This document shows, one piece after another, positions 46,462 to 58,850 of a stretch of DNA of 64,000 bases. The DNA comes from Adineta steineri (lineage: Eukaryota; Rotifera; Eurotatoria; Adinetida; Adinetidae). How positions within the stretch are numbered: position 1 is the stretch's first letter; every line of letters starts with the position of its first letter. The notes under the pieces were generated by a model. That model saw only the letters and a program-made list of their open reading frames with translations. It had not been told where the DNA came from and searched no databases. Both the position numbers and the translations under genes were made by a program. The stretch covers positions 127,010 to 191,009 of the forward strand of contig CAJNOI010000002.1 in the NCBI GenBank assembly GCA_905250115.1, read 5' to 3'.

Positions 46462-47042
46462 AATTATTATTTCTAGTATATAAAGTAAACAGTATCAGTT
46501 GTATTTATACGAATCTAGTGTTTGTTTTAAAATATATATCGAATTTAGTATATAGTATAATTTTTAAAATAAAAAAGTATCTTATATTTTATGAAATAAG
46601 ATGTGCAACCTAAGCAATTTACTTAGTTCTATTTAGAGGATTCGATAGAAATTAAATATTAATAAAAGTTGACTGACGAAATATTGATCTTATATAAATT
46701 ATCAAACTTATGAGTATCAAATAAAATCACATTTATTGCAGCTTTATAATGTTTTTTTTCTATTAGTTGTTGACACTACCGACATATTTTATGATAGGTA
46801 TATATTATGACAGTATGTTGTTTCCTCGAAGAGTAGAAGAAAGTGACGTATAAAATATTCTACATACTTTTTTTATTTTCATTTCTTTGTGTTGATAAGA
46901 TAACATACTGACATGAGTGAATTCGCGGCAGTACATTGTAATAAAAACTGTAAAAAAAACTACAGGAGAGACATTTTGATAGTTTTTATTGACATTTCGT
47001 CGAATATTTGGTGATTCTGTCTTTCAAAAGTTACTTTATATT
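46462..47042. other. Spacer after tandem pair
   Basis: Homology to unit A ends near 46577 after an AATAAAAAAGT string that may be the polyadenylation area. The rest is AT-rich, without features I can name. The open frame that seems to begin at 46989 starts with TTG, so I start the next gene at 47043. Confidence 0.5.
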
Positions 47043-48047
47043 ATGGGCTGTATACTTCCTAAGAAGGTTACAGTTGTTCCAATGATTACCACTCAAACTG
47101 AGGATTACTCAGTGAATAATGGTGTAAGGACTGAACAACCAGGCAATATTGTTCAAGAGATATCTCCACGAACGACTCCATTAAAAAACAATCAAGAAAT
47201 TAAAAGTAGAGTATCATCAAATAAATCAAATAAATCTATTAAACAGGTACAAAGTACTGATGAGTCAACACCTCTTAATATTTGTAATGGAGTAATGCCC
47301 TTTCATGGAACAGTCATTAAGCACATAAACACTAAAACAATGATATCGAACATTGATCAACAAATTATCCCCCGTACAACCTCAAGTACATCAAATAAAC
47401 GAAATTTACACGTTGTACAGGCTACTGATTCAATATTCTCTAATTTAAATGACACAGCAACGTGGCAAAAACCGATCGAAATTATAACTGTTGAGTCTGA
47501 CCTATCGGATACCTCAGAAGATGAGACTTCTGATGGAACATCTAACGAACAAGATGAATCTAATCTTTCTTACAATGATGTTATCAGTCCGTTGTCTTCA
47601 ACACATACCAAAAACAAACTATTTCGTCAAGATAGTTCCGTTAGATTTAAATCACCTATACCAAAACATTTCAATATACAACAAGAAACACATGATAATG
47701 ATCCTTCTATTGACTCGGATGATATTCCATTTTATGGTAGTATTGACAATTCAACACCATCCTGCTCAAAGCAATCATCAATATACGAAGAAGACATATT
47801 TCCGTCAAGATCAGCTAGTACTCACAACTTCAATATTGAGCAAAATATTACCGATCATGAATTAGCTAGAATTAAGTCATATGATGCAATTACTAACAGT
47901 GCTTCATCAAATGGTTTAGGAAAGAAAATGATACGTCCACGAATTACAGTCAAATCTAAATCTCCTAAAATAAATAAGTCAGATATTCATCAAGGACCAA
48001 TTACGTATGAAACTTCAAGCAATTCTGATGAATCCGAAATAGAGTGA
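47043..48047 (+). CDS. Disordered protein with N-myristoylation-type start, unknown
   Basis: Intronless, 334 residues from the first ATG (MGCILPKKVTVVPM). The MGC start followed by a Lys pair is a typical signal for N-myristoylation with palmitoylation on Cys3, so membrane attachment is inferred. The rest is Ser/Thr/Asn-rich with acidic clusters (SDLSDTSEDETSDG, SNSDESEIE at the end) and basic-proline patches (RPRITVKSKSPK), predicted disordered. A short motif recurs: MPFHGTVI near residue 90 and IPFYGSID near residue 225. No domain recognised; probably lineage-specific. Low codon noise over a long frame supports a real gene. Confidence 0.6.
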   Translation: MGCILPKKVTVVPMITTQTEDYSVNNGVRTEQPGNIVQEISPRTTPLKNNQEIKSRVSSNKSNKSIKQVQSTDESTPLNICNGVMPFHGTVIKHINTKTMISNIDQQIIPRTTSSTSNKRNLHVVQATDSIFSNLNDTATWQKPIEIITVESDLSDTSEDETSDGTSNEQDESNLSYNDVISPLSSTHTKNKLFRQDSSVRFKSPIPKHFNIQQETHDNDPSIDSDDIPFYGSIDNSTPSCSKQSSIYEEDIFPSRSASTHNFNIEQNITDHELARIKSYDAITNSASSNGLGKKMIRPRITVKSKSPKINKSDIHQGPITYETSSNSDESEIE

Positions 48048-48507
48048 CACGAATAACTAATCAAATAGATAAATCAATTATCAGGGAAGCTATTTTTTGT
48101 ATACTTATTTAATCTAAAAAATTCATACATTTGGTATTTAGAAATTAACAGAAATAATACTTCACTTCAAGAAATGATATATTAAAACTCAAATGAGACT
48201 CGTATATATTTTTTACTCGATATACATAACAGATGACAATAGAAACGAATATATTATCATATAAACTAATAGTACTTCTATACGATACCTAGATAGAGAA
48301 TTGAAAGGTCACTAGAATTTGTTTTTTTTATATACCTGTTATGTTATTATCTCTTATTCAAACTTTAATCATGAAAAATAGTTTAGAGTCTAAAGTGTTA
48401 ATAGTTGAATAAGTATACATATTCTTTTTTTTCTTCTTCTGTTTATATTTGCACAAGCTTTCTATCATTATTTAATTGTAAAAATATAGAAATAAAAATA
48501 AAATCAT
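48048..48507. other. Convergent spacer
   Basis: About 460 bp between two convergent genes; AT-rich, with AATAAAAATAAAATC near 48490 serving neither strand clearly. Nothing else seen. Confidence 0.5.
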
Positions 48508-49406
48508 TCATTGTTTTTCATTAAAAAATGGAGGTAATAATTCAATTAATCTTCCAACAGCTAATCGTTCGACATCCGTTAATGATGTCGATGAATTTTC
48601 TTGAAATTCAAATCTTATTGTAATAAAATGATAAATAATACTTGATTTTAATCGTACAATAATATGTGTAAATAAAAGTGGCCAATTAAGTTCAACACGA
48701 TTTACTAATGTCTAAAGATTTAAGAAAAATTATTTTATTATTTTTTATAAACGACAGAAAACATACATAATCAATTTTGAATGTTTGCATTGTTGTTTGA
48801 AGGCTACGTTTTGACATACGAAGATTAAGATCAGTAAAAGTACGATTATCATTCGTTGTTTTTATAGTTAGATTTTCAGTTGATTGCATAAATTGTCGTT
48901 GATTTTGTGCAAATAATTGTGAATCTGCTTGAGATGGATTATAATATTCATTTAATGTTTTAACATCTAGACGTAAACGAATTCGTTCAAAATTTTCATT
49001 GAGTATTTCATATATACGATCTGAATAATTCCAGGCTATGAATCATCAAATAAAAATGAATAGATAGAGGAAGAATTTGTTACAAACTTGTTTGTTCATT
49101 ATTTAACTGATCATGTGGAAAACGAAAAAGTGGTGATCTATAATGAATTAATTAGTATAAATATATTTTCTATTTTATAATATCAATTTAGTATTTTACT
49201 TTCGATCAAGAAGTCGTTCAATAGTATGATAAGTATCTTTTTCATGACCTACAGTAGAAAAAATATTATTCAAAAAAAAGTACAAGATAAGAAGGAAAGA
49301 AAAAAAAAGAGATGTTACTGGTGTTTTTAAGTATTGTAAAAGCAAATAAACATGGTAACACTGATAACAACCTATATCTATAAACTGCGTATATCCTCGT
49401 TAGTCA
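48508..49406 (-). CDS. Unknown conserved-looking protein, about 210 aa
   Basis: Five exons can be joined in frame: start at 49404-49406 (MTNEDIR), then exons near 49202-49250 (SHEKDTYHTIERLLDR), 49089-49138 (SPLFRFPHDQLNNEQT), 48767-49035, and 48508-48713. The central exon reads WNYSDRIYEILNENFERIRL followed by LDVKTLNEYYNPSQ. The last exon reads VNRVELNWPLLFTHIIVRLK and ends LIELLPPFFNEKQ. It is mostly helical and amphipathic, with no signal peptide or transmembrane segment. I do not recognise a family. The small exons with consistent splice borders support a real gene. Its ATG is 28 nt from the divergent DENN gene's ATG. Confidence 0.55.
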
Positions 49407-49434
49407 TTTTTATTATAAAATTTTTAGGTGAAAC

Positions 49435-52400
49435 ATGTCATTATTAAATGCTTTTATTGACTCTGTTGTTTGCGTTGGATTTAGTTCAGAACGTGGAGCT
49501 GCGTTAGATCTAGAATCTAAGACTAATGGATCACTTTTTACATCTTCTTTACAATCATCTGTATTAGCTATTGTTACAGCTGACCGTGCTATATATCCAC
49601 AATCGCGAAGTAGTGAATCGATTGATCCATTTTATCCACCGATAGGTCGTATAAGTTCATATTCAATTACACAACCATCTAATAATTCAGGTCGTACAAC
49701 ACCTATATCACCATTTGGTATAAATATAAGAACTTCAAAACAACATATAATACCCATAGTTTATAATAATCTACCACTTTTTTGTTTTCCTGATGGTGCT
49801 CAAGCAACTTATGAACAAGCAAATGAACGAATTCATCAAATTGTATTTACACAAGAAGATGGTAAACGTAGTTATGCTGTAGTACTTACATGTCAACAAT
49901 CATTTATTCTTAAAACAAATAAACCAGATGATGATGGTATATATCAGATAAATGATGTTCAACGACCATTAGTAACTACAAGACGACCAAGTATATCAAA
50001 AATTCCAATAGCGATTGAAAAATTAAAACCTACTTTATCATCTACACCTGTCACTATAGCTCCAGCTGCGTCTCCGGCACCCTCAACCCCAGCAACAGCA
50101 TCGAAGACGCGTTCGAAAAAAATGCCTTCATCATTTCATTTTCCTGAAACACTTTCTGGTAGTAGATCACGATCAACTAGTTCGAGTGATTTATCGAAAC
50201 AACCTCATTATGTAACACCTACTCTCAGTAGTTATATGAAAAAGTTTGTAATTAAAATTATTTTCCTTTATATATTATTATAACTGCACTGTGTTTTAGT
50301 TTATCACCTTCAGCAACACCTCCACCTACTCGTATGGTTCGTACAAATAGTCAAAATAATTTAGCAGCTATGAGTGGTAATACTCCAAGTACTCCTACTA
50401 CATCACGAGGACGTTCTAATTCGAATGCATCTCAACCACTACCTTTAACTACAGCACCATCATTACCAACACCAGTATCAACATCAATATCAACATCAGT
50501 ACCAACATCAACATCAATACCAACATCAATATCAACGTCAAAACCAATTGATACAACAAAACCATTCTATTTACCACATTGTATTGTTCTTATATCTTCT
50601 CAACCATATTGGACTGAAATGCAAGAAACAATTACACTTATTCACGATGAAATAATGCAATCGAAAATTGAATTAAATTCAAGTGCATATAGATTATTAA
50701 TACAAAAATATGCATTTCTAGCTTGTAATACACCAGTACCACCAATACCATGGGAACGTTTTTCACTTTCATTTAGTTTAACACATAATCAATCTGTATT
50801 ATTATTTGATCCACCAATTAACATCAATCGTACAGTACTTGATTTAGATTTATCTATTCTTCTGTTAACACTTAGTATTGGCAAATTACTCGATGTATTA
50901 GCAGCAATATTTACTCAACAACCAATTATTTTTTTTAGTACAAATTATTCTAAATTAGTTACAACACTTGAATGTCTTCTTTATTTAATTTATCCATTAA
51001 AATGGATTAATATTTATGTTCCACTTGTACCTAATGGTTTACGTGATCATTATCTTGAAGGTCCACCAGGTGCATATATTATGGGTACACATTCACGTCA
51101 TCAATCCATTGTTGAACAACTTGATATAAGTTTAACATGTAATTTAGATAATGATAAAAATATTCATGTACCAAAAGATATTAAATTTCATCAAATACCA
51201 TCAACTAAACTTCAACATTTTATTGGTCCAATAACACAATTTCTTGAAGATATTAAAGTATCACGATCATTACAAAATGTTCATACACCTATACGTTTAC
51301 GTATGGATCAACAACGTGAATTTGAACGTAAACAACGTATAGAAACAAATCAAAAGATAACAAAAATATTTCTTGATTTAATGGTTGATTTATGTGGTGA
51401 TGCATTACAACCAATCTATTGGAAAGTCAATCATCAATCAAGTCCAACAAATACATTAACAAAATCATCAAAACGTGAAAGAAAAAATTCAATTCATCCA
51501 CAAGCAATAACATCATTTAGTAAAGAACAATATTTAAATTCAAAAGCTGAAAGTATTGAATTAGATTTTTATCGACAATTTGTTGCGAGTACAGCATTTC
51601 AACTTTTTCTCGAAGAAGAATTAACATCAATAACACCGACGATATTTAGACAAATTTGTCACGTACATTTATTATCAAATGAAGATCAACTTTATCATAT
51701 TGATCATACATTAGAAGATATTGGAAATACTGAAGTAAAGAAAAATATAAAATTCTAATTCATATAACTTGACTTTTCAATTTAGAATGGATCAACAACG
51801 ACATTATGTGAATCAATGTCTTCACAAATGTTATTACCATTACCAAATTGGCCATTAAATAAATCGACACATTATTTAGATAGTTGTATTGAAACATTCT
51901 CTAATGAATTACAACAGGCACAACAAGAACGTTCACCAGCTGTAATTGCAATCTATGCTTATCTACGTGGTTGTGCATTATTAGCTCGTGGTAATTTAAT
52001 TGATGGTCTTCGTGATCTCTATTTAATTGATAATCCAAATTTATTTCCACGTGATTTTATTGAAAAAAATATCGTTCCTCGTTTATCTGATGAATGTTTA
52101 CTTGATTTATTTCTTCATGAAAAATTCTATACAGAATCACCGGAATGGAAAAAAGTTCAAACACGTCCGACACAACGTATGTCAAAAATTGATCTTGATG
52201 AAAGTGGAAATTCATTCGATGAACAAATCTCTGATAAATCATCAAGTGATTTTGATTTAAGTAATGAAATGATTGTTGTTGAAAATGCTCTTACATATGA
52301 ACAATTTTGTGAACATGTAAGTCGTTTAAGTATTGCAGTTGATAAAGAAACAGCAGAAAAATTATTCAATGCTTTATTATATTGGACAGATAATTCAATA

Positions 52401-54700
52401 ATAAAAACTTTAAAAAAAGATAAAACATTAACGAATAATAATACAAATAAACCATCTGAAACACTTAAACCATTAGGTAGACGTGTATCATCTGCAAGTA
52501 TTTCATTAAAAGATACATTAACTATGCTTAATGATCATAAACGAGATGGTCAATCTCCAAATGCTTCACCAAGACCATCGACACAACATAATTCAACTCT
52601 TCCTGCACAATTATTCGAATCATTTCTTGAGAATTGGCAACAAACAAATGCGGAAAAAATTCGAATGAATTCTTGTTTACCCGATGATCGACAAAAACAA
52701 GAATCAATTTTAAAAGTAGAATATTATTTTTCAAAAAAAAACAATTCAATGTTTCTTTTTCCTTCTTCTAGATTTCAACGTCTGGTGTTGTATCAAAAAA
52801 AGATGGTCCAGGACAAATAGTTTTAACACAAAAACGTCTTTATTTCATACCGGAAACACGTTCATCTGCACGTCTTCTTACTGAACTTATAAATATAATA
52901 TCAATTGATAAATATCAACATCAAACAGTTTTTTCATCATCAAAACCAGGTATTAAAATCTATACAAAATCAGCTGGAGCAAGTACATCATTACCACGTG
53001 ATACTAATGCAACATTAAAAGCAAAATCTTCATCATTAGAAAAAGATTCAAAGATATCAATTAGTTTATTTTTTAAAAATAATCATGAACAAGAATTATG
53101 GTATATACTTATTATGGAATTATGGTCAGGTTTAACAATTGCGCATGAACAATGTGATACAACTGTACTCAATAAAGCTTCAAGACATATTGCACTTATG
53201 GATACATTAGCTAATATGGATTATGAAGAAGAAACAATGACACCTATTGATAAACAATTATTAAGTTCTCGAGTCAAATCAAAACAACGTCATAATGAAG
53301 TAACGACATATTTTGATAATAATTTATGATTATTTTTTCTTATAGGCAAGTCGTGAATTGGCTTTGAATGATTTATCAACATTTACTCGAATGCGTCAAA
53401 CTGGTACATTTAAACCATTATCGGATGAAACACGAAATGTTCTTACTCGTCGTTTATCACCATCAATAAATGAAAGTGAACGTCATGCTGTACGCTGTCT
53501 TGTATCTATTGAACATCCAGAAAATGGACGTTCATCACTTTGGTGTTCATACGGTTCCAAACTTAAAGTATTCAATGTAGCAACATGGATATGTGATCCA
53601 ACTGATATATTATTTTCATCGGAAATAACATGTATGTGTCTTGATGCACGTCATAAATTATGGGTTGGTTGTATTCAAGGTGAATTATTTGTTGTTGATA
53701 CAATTACACGTACTTGTGGAGCACAATTAGCAACAATTGAGGGTGAAGGTGGATGTCAAAGTATCGCATTTGATACAGTACATAATCATATTTTAACTGC
53801 TAATCGAACAAGTAAAGTAATTTTATGGAATGCATCGAATTGGGAACGTTTAAGTGATATTAATTTATATGATATATATACAACAACACATAATATTCAA
53901 CAAAGAACATTTAAAAGTGAAGGAGTAGTAACATTTCGTAATCAAGCTGGACAACCAACGAATGAACAAAATAATATGTCAAGTTAGAATTTATTATTAT
54001 ATATATAATTTCATTTTTTATCATCTATTTAGATAATTCATCAGGTAGTGGATCAGCTCAAGTTACTCCATCACCAACAGATAAACTTGAACGTATACAA
54101 ATTTATGAAGATCTATTATTTGTTTGTTATCGTGATGATTATATACTTGTTTTACGTAAATCTGATTCAAATACATATATGTATGAACATTTAATATCAG
54201 TTAAATATAAAACAGGTGATTCAACACCAATTGAATCATTTCTTGTTTATAATAAACAATTATGGATATCAACTGGTTGTATTATTCATATATTCAATAT
54301 AAATAATACAAAAAATAAAGATTTATATGATTTATTAATGAAAAAACCAGTTGATGATGATCATCTTATAACAATGTTAGGTTTTTCAGGTTATATATGG
54401 GCTGGTTCATTACGTGGAAATGTTTATGTATTTCGTATGGATAATTATGAATTATATAAAACATTTGCTGGACATCGTGATAGTGTTTATAGTATATGTC
54501 CAATGTTAGATATGTATGTTGTTAGTGGTTCAGGACAAAATGATACATCAATTGCTATTTGGGAAAATATACAAACATCAAATGGTACAGCATCATCAAC
54601 TACAAATGCACCAGCAAAACGATCAATGTTCAATACATCAAAAATTCCAAAAACAAATGATACGAAAGGAGACACTTCTAAATCTATTGATATGTTATAA
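49435..54700 (+). CDS. DENND3-like DENN-domain Rab GEF with WD40 C-terminus
   Basis: Six exons: 49435-50243, 50300-51734, 51786-52715, 52772-53299, 53346-53982, 54033-54700, about 1,670 residues. Order: a uDENN-like start (LLNAFIDSVVCVGF), long Ser/Thr/Pro linkers, and the DENN core (FYLPHCIVLISSQPYW, LLTLSIGKLLDVLAAIF, LECLLYLIYPLKWINIYVPL, EGPPGAYIMG). A PH/GRAM-like segment follows (GPGQIVLTQKRLYFIPETRS), then WD-type repeats (SEITCMCLDARHKLWVGCIQ, GHRDSVYSICPMLDMYVVSG). DENND3 in mammals has the same DENN-to-WD40 plan and activates Rab12 in autophagy; subfamily assignment is by layout. A TTTTTAG acceptor eight bases before the ATG implies a spliced 5' leader. Its last six bases overlap the convergent gene. 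Confidence 0.8.
50466..50540 (+). repeat. Coding minisatellite, (T-S-x) linker repeat in DENN gene
   Basis: ATCAACATCAATACCAAC-type units of about 6-18 bp repeat through this stretch and encode alternating Thr-Ser with Ile, Val or Pro (STSISTSVPTSTSIPTSIST). It lies in the linker between the N-terminal part and the DENN core and is likely to vary in length between individuals. Confidence 0.75.
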
Positions 54701-57300
54701 TAAATAATATCTACCTGTTAGAAATAAATAATAAATCGAAGCACATTCCATTTTATGATCAATCATATATTGATAAATTAAACGAGCAAAAATCTAGAAT
54801 AATTGAAATTCATAAGAAAAAACGTTTTTATATTTATGAAAACAGACAAATCGTTTAGTAAATTGCGTTTGATGTTGATTGATTGTACAAAGTAAATGAT
54901 AAAAAGATAATGGAATATTAGCGATACATTGTTGAAGAGATTTTAAATAAATTAATTTTTCTTCGAAATGTTCTAAAATAAAAATAATTATATTTTTTTC
55001 TATAAGAATTTCTTCTAACGTTGAAAAATCGATTGTTCGATTTTTAATCGCCATTCACGATCTTTTTCATTTGCACATGTATAACAACATCTAGCAAAGA
55101 ATTCTTTCCAATAATTCATCATGATAGATAACCATTCAGGTAACTATAAACATACAAATCATCTTCATAATCAAAAAAACAACTCTGTATTACTTTAGTT
55201 GGTAAATTATGTATAAATGACCAATCACGTGTATATGTAACAAATAAATCTATTAATTCCCATTGTTCATTTTTAATAATTAATTGTATAATTAATGATT
55301 GATATGTATCTAATTCCGAATTTTCAATTAATAATGATACAAGTCTATCAATCGGAAAATTATTTTGTTGTGTTTCAAGAAAATTTTTCATAGTTAAATA
55401 TGTTTGAACTTGTATTCGTATTTCATTATTCATATCAAACCAATCCGGTCGAATAATATTTAACCAATTTATTTTCGTTAATAAATTTGTCGATCGTTGA
55501 ACAATAATATTATCTAATTGTTCATATAGAATATCACAAGGACAAGTTACAAGAACAATAGCTGCTAAAATTCCATTTCCATATTCTAAAAATTTCGATC
55601 TAATCAAACAAAACATTTAACACACAATATGAAATTTTTCCAACTAACATACTCGATATTCTCATTTTTAAATAATAAAAATTCTTTTGTTGAATCTTTA
55701 TAATTAATAAAATAATGTGTATATTCACTAAAATATACTAACGTAGCTAGAAGATCTGTTTTATATTGATTTTGTCTAGCATAAGATATTTTAATTGATG
55801 CATAACGATGATAAATAAAATTCATTAATTCAAGTAACATATATGGAATGATGATTGAAAGTAAACTTGGACAATATTGTTTTAAATATAAATGAAAACG
55901 ATTAAAATGATAAAATAATGTATCAATATAGACTGAATAACGTTGATTTTCAAAATATGATTTTGTATTTAACCAATCATCAGCATCACAGTCATGTAAT
56001 AGATTAATTTTCCAATAAGTTAAAATAAATTGACAAAAATTATATAGAAAATATTGAAATTGTTCATGATGATATAATATTTCGATACTTGATAGAGATG
56101 ATATTAAACAAATACAATGTTCAAGAGATGTTGATGATGGATAATTTTGAATAATCTAAATAATGAATAAAATATTTTTAATAAGAAATTAAACTTTGTT
56201 TTACATTCAAAGCTTTGTCAAGTAATTGTCGAAATTTATCATTACATTTTTGGATTAGATTTGATGAATTTTTTGATATATTTGCATCATCTAAGAATAT
56301 AAGTAATTTACTTATATCCTAATAAATATGTATATAGATGATTTATAGATTTTTCGAAAAATGAACTTACAGGATAAATGAAGAAAACTGAATGTCTTGT
56401 TGGGCATTTATATCCTTCTAATTTATTTAATGAATCAAAATGATTGAAAATCTTTTTATTTGAAATATGATCTAAAAATTTTTCGATATTCTATGAGAAT
56501 TGAAAAAAATATTTTATTAAATCATACCAATTCTTTCTTGAAGATTAGCAAGAATAATATTTGAAAAATATTCATTAATTATCATACAATCCTAAGGAAT
56601 AGAACTTATTTTAATTTTAATAAAAATTTATTATCTACGTGTTTTTCATCAATTTTATTTAATTGTTCACAAAGTTGACTTAATGGTCGAATAAAATGAT
56701 TTAGTGATGAATATTGATGTTGTTGTTTATCGAATTTATTTTTTAAATATTCATTTAATTCATCAAGTATAGGTTCAAATAGATGAAGAACCAATGAATA
56801 CCATATATTTATTGTATTTTTAATTAAATTTTCATTACTAGAATAAAGTTTCAACGATCGTTCTAATACACATGCTAATAGAAGCATTTTTTCTCCATTA
56901 CCACCCCATTTTTGTTTTTGTGTATCTTTACGAAATTGAGCAATAAATGATTCAACAATTGATTGTCGAATTGAATTAAATGATAAAATTAATTCAGATG
57001 ATGGTACAAATTGTTTAAGAAGTTGAAAAAGTGATGGAATTGATGATGAAGAAAAACGTTTTAAAAGTTCAAGTTGATATTGAATAAAATCATTGGGATA
57101 TTCCTGTTGAGTAATAGGATTGTCTAAATGAAGAAATGCTCGAAGAATAATTACATTTTCCAATGGATTAGCTTCTTGAAATGTATACTTAAAATACAGA
57201 TAATTTTTAAGATAGAAAATAATTAGAAAAAAAATCTTACTATAGTTTTAAATATATCATTGTCCGATTTTGATTCATGATGACTTTCGTTTTCGCTCAT
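54695..57300 (-). CDS. Large unknown helical protein, about 10 exons
   Basis: ATG at 57298-57300 (MSENESHHESKSDND). Exons join in frame through YTFQEANPLENVIILRAFLH, WYSLVLHLFEPILDELNEYL, CMIINEYFSNIILANLQERI, GYKCPTRHSVFFIYP, YHRYASIKISYARQNQYKTD, WLNIIRPDWFDMNNEIRIQV and LPEWLSIMMNYWKEFFARCC. The product is about 720 residues of helix-rich sequence, resembling tethering-complex or HEAT-type proteins in texture, but I cannot name it. One splice (about 56470-56520) needs the second available AG. The last exon uses a weaker GTCTGT donor near 54850; without that splice the frame ends at 54794. With it, the stop falls at 54695-54697, inside the 3' end of the DENN gene. Confidence 0.55.
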
Positions 57301-58473
57301 AATATCATTCGTTATAATCTAGTTTTATCGTGTAAATTACTTAATAAGTGTCAATCAGCCATCGATAAGAACGTTGGCAAGTAAATATGATAGCAGTTCT
57401 TTAAAAATTCTCATAAGTGAGTATAGGTGTCGTTGAGCGACGATATTAACTTTTTATAAACTATATTCTTTTCTGAGTAAAAATAGCTTTCATAAGTGCA
57501 CATGATCTCGATCGAAAACAATATGTCTTAAATCAGAAACTTTAGATGTTTTATCCATCTCAGAATTTATTTTATAGATTTTCTTTTTATCATTTATTTA
57601 ATTCTTTATTGAGTGAATCATATTTTTTCAGTTTACATTATTCATACATGTCAGGAGAATCGAATCAACTGTAACATGTTGTTTCTTATTCATCAATATT
57701 ATATTTTACATAAAAACTGTATAAATTTAATATGTATTCTGTACATCTTATTTAACCAAGCGTTAAATATATCATGTTCTCTCGCATCCAATACTTCATC
57801 AACATTTTTTTTATATAATTTACTTTTGATTAAGTATAAAACTAAATATTATAATTGAGAGTTAGAGATCTAACAATTAGTATCATGTTTTTAATTAAAA
57901 TAACAAACTAATGGTGTATTCTATATTTGCTTGACTAATAAAAGATTCTATAGAAGTATAAGTTGTGTGAACACATAGTATATTCGTGATAATCTCTTTG
58001 TTGTAATACATTGTATCTTGAATCAGTTTGGATAAGTAATACATACTGAAATGATAGATACTCAATAGAATTGTATAACTGTATCATTAACACTGTTTTT
58101 TTTCCAAAAGAAATGCAGTTTATATATTAAAAATGGTGGTTTATATGTTTGATCATTACTAATAATACATTCTCTAAACAATTTATTGAAGCGTAGGCAG
58201 CGAGAAAGACTTTTCGATAGTCTTCGAATTTTTCGAGACATGATATATAAAAATGTCTCGTCTATTTTTAATTTCTTCTGTTTTGACATTGAGTCATTAA
58301 TTAGTTTCCAGTGTTTTCCATTCTTAGATGTTCTATATTGACGTATGCGTTAAATGAGAGCATTCAGCTGTAACATGTTATTTCTTACTCATTATTATTT
58401 CATTTTCTTTAAATACTGATCACATTTGATATATATTCTATCAATTTCATTTTATTAAATATCAAAAAACATC
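57301..58473. other. Intergenic region with duplicated upstream segment
   Basis: About 1.2 kb. Two stretches resemble each other: 57667-57740 and 58367-58440 (shared TGTAACATGTT, TTTCTTA-TCAT, ATATGTATTCT-like strings). The second lies directly upstream of the protease inhibitor start, so the first may mark a lost or decayed duplicate. The minus open frame at 58062-58289 has no supporting feature. Confidence 0.45.
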
Positions 58474-58850
58474 ATGCTAGTTCGAAATCGACACCGAAAT
58501 TTACATTTTGTACCTTATAATCAAGGTCATCGTCTAGCAACATCATACCCTACACAAGTACCAAATTATCAAACGTCATTGGCAACTCAAAATCTCAATC
58601 AACAAGAAAAAACTTCATTTCCTGAATTAGTTGGCCGAAGTAGTAGAGAAGCAGTTGCTTATCTTTCTGCTCGAGGTACTAATTTTATTTATGATTTTTA
58701 AAATTAATTTTCTATATTTATATTTAAGGTTTAAAACCAGTGCTTGCCAAACCTAACCAAGCGATGACAATGGATTTTAGAACTGATCGTGTTCGTATTA
58801 TAACAGATCCAACAGGACGTATAGTAATTCAAACACCTAATGTCGGTTAA
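58474..58850 (+). CDS. Potato inhibitor I / eglin-type serine protease inhibitor
   Basis: Two exons, 58474-58675 and 58729-58850. The C-terminal 66 residues form a complete domain: FPELVGRSSREAVAYL, then NQAMTMDFRTDRVRI, ending QTPNVG. This follows barley CI-2 and leech eglin c closely (FPE.VG start, MT-M/L-D/E..R.DRVR reactive loop, P.VG end). By alignment the reactive bond is Met-Asp in TMDFR, with the two loop-bracing arginines present; Met at P1 points to chymotrypsin/subtilisin/elastase-like targets. The first 45 residues are Gln/Asn-rich with no signal peptide, so it may act inside cells. The family is common in plants and patchy in animals, so transfer or retention are both open; it has one 53-nt intron like host genes. 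Confidence 0.85.

Noticed and set aside
46989-47042. Upstream extension of the MGC protein
   Set aside because: It begins at TTG; the first true ATG gives the acylation-type start.
58062-58289. Basic minus frame between genes
   Set aside because: No homology, no splice partners, and within the region of duplicated upstream sequence.
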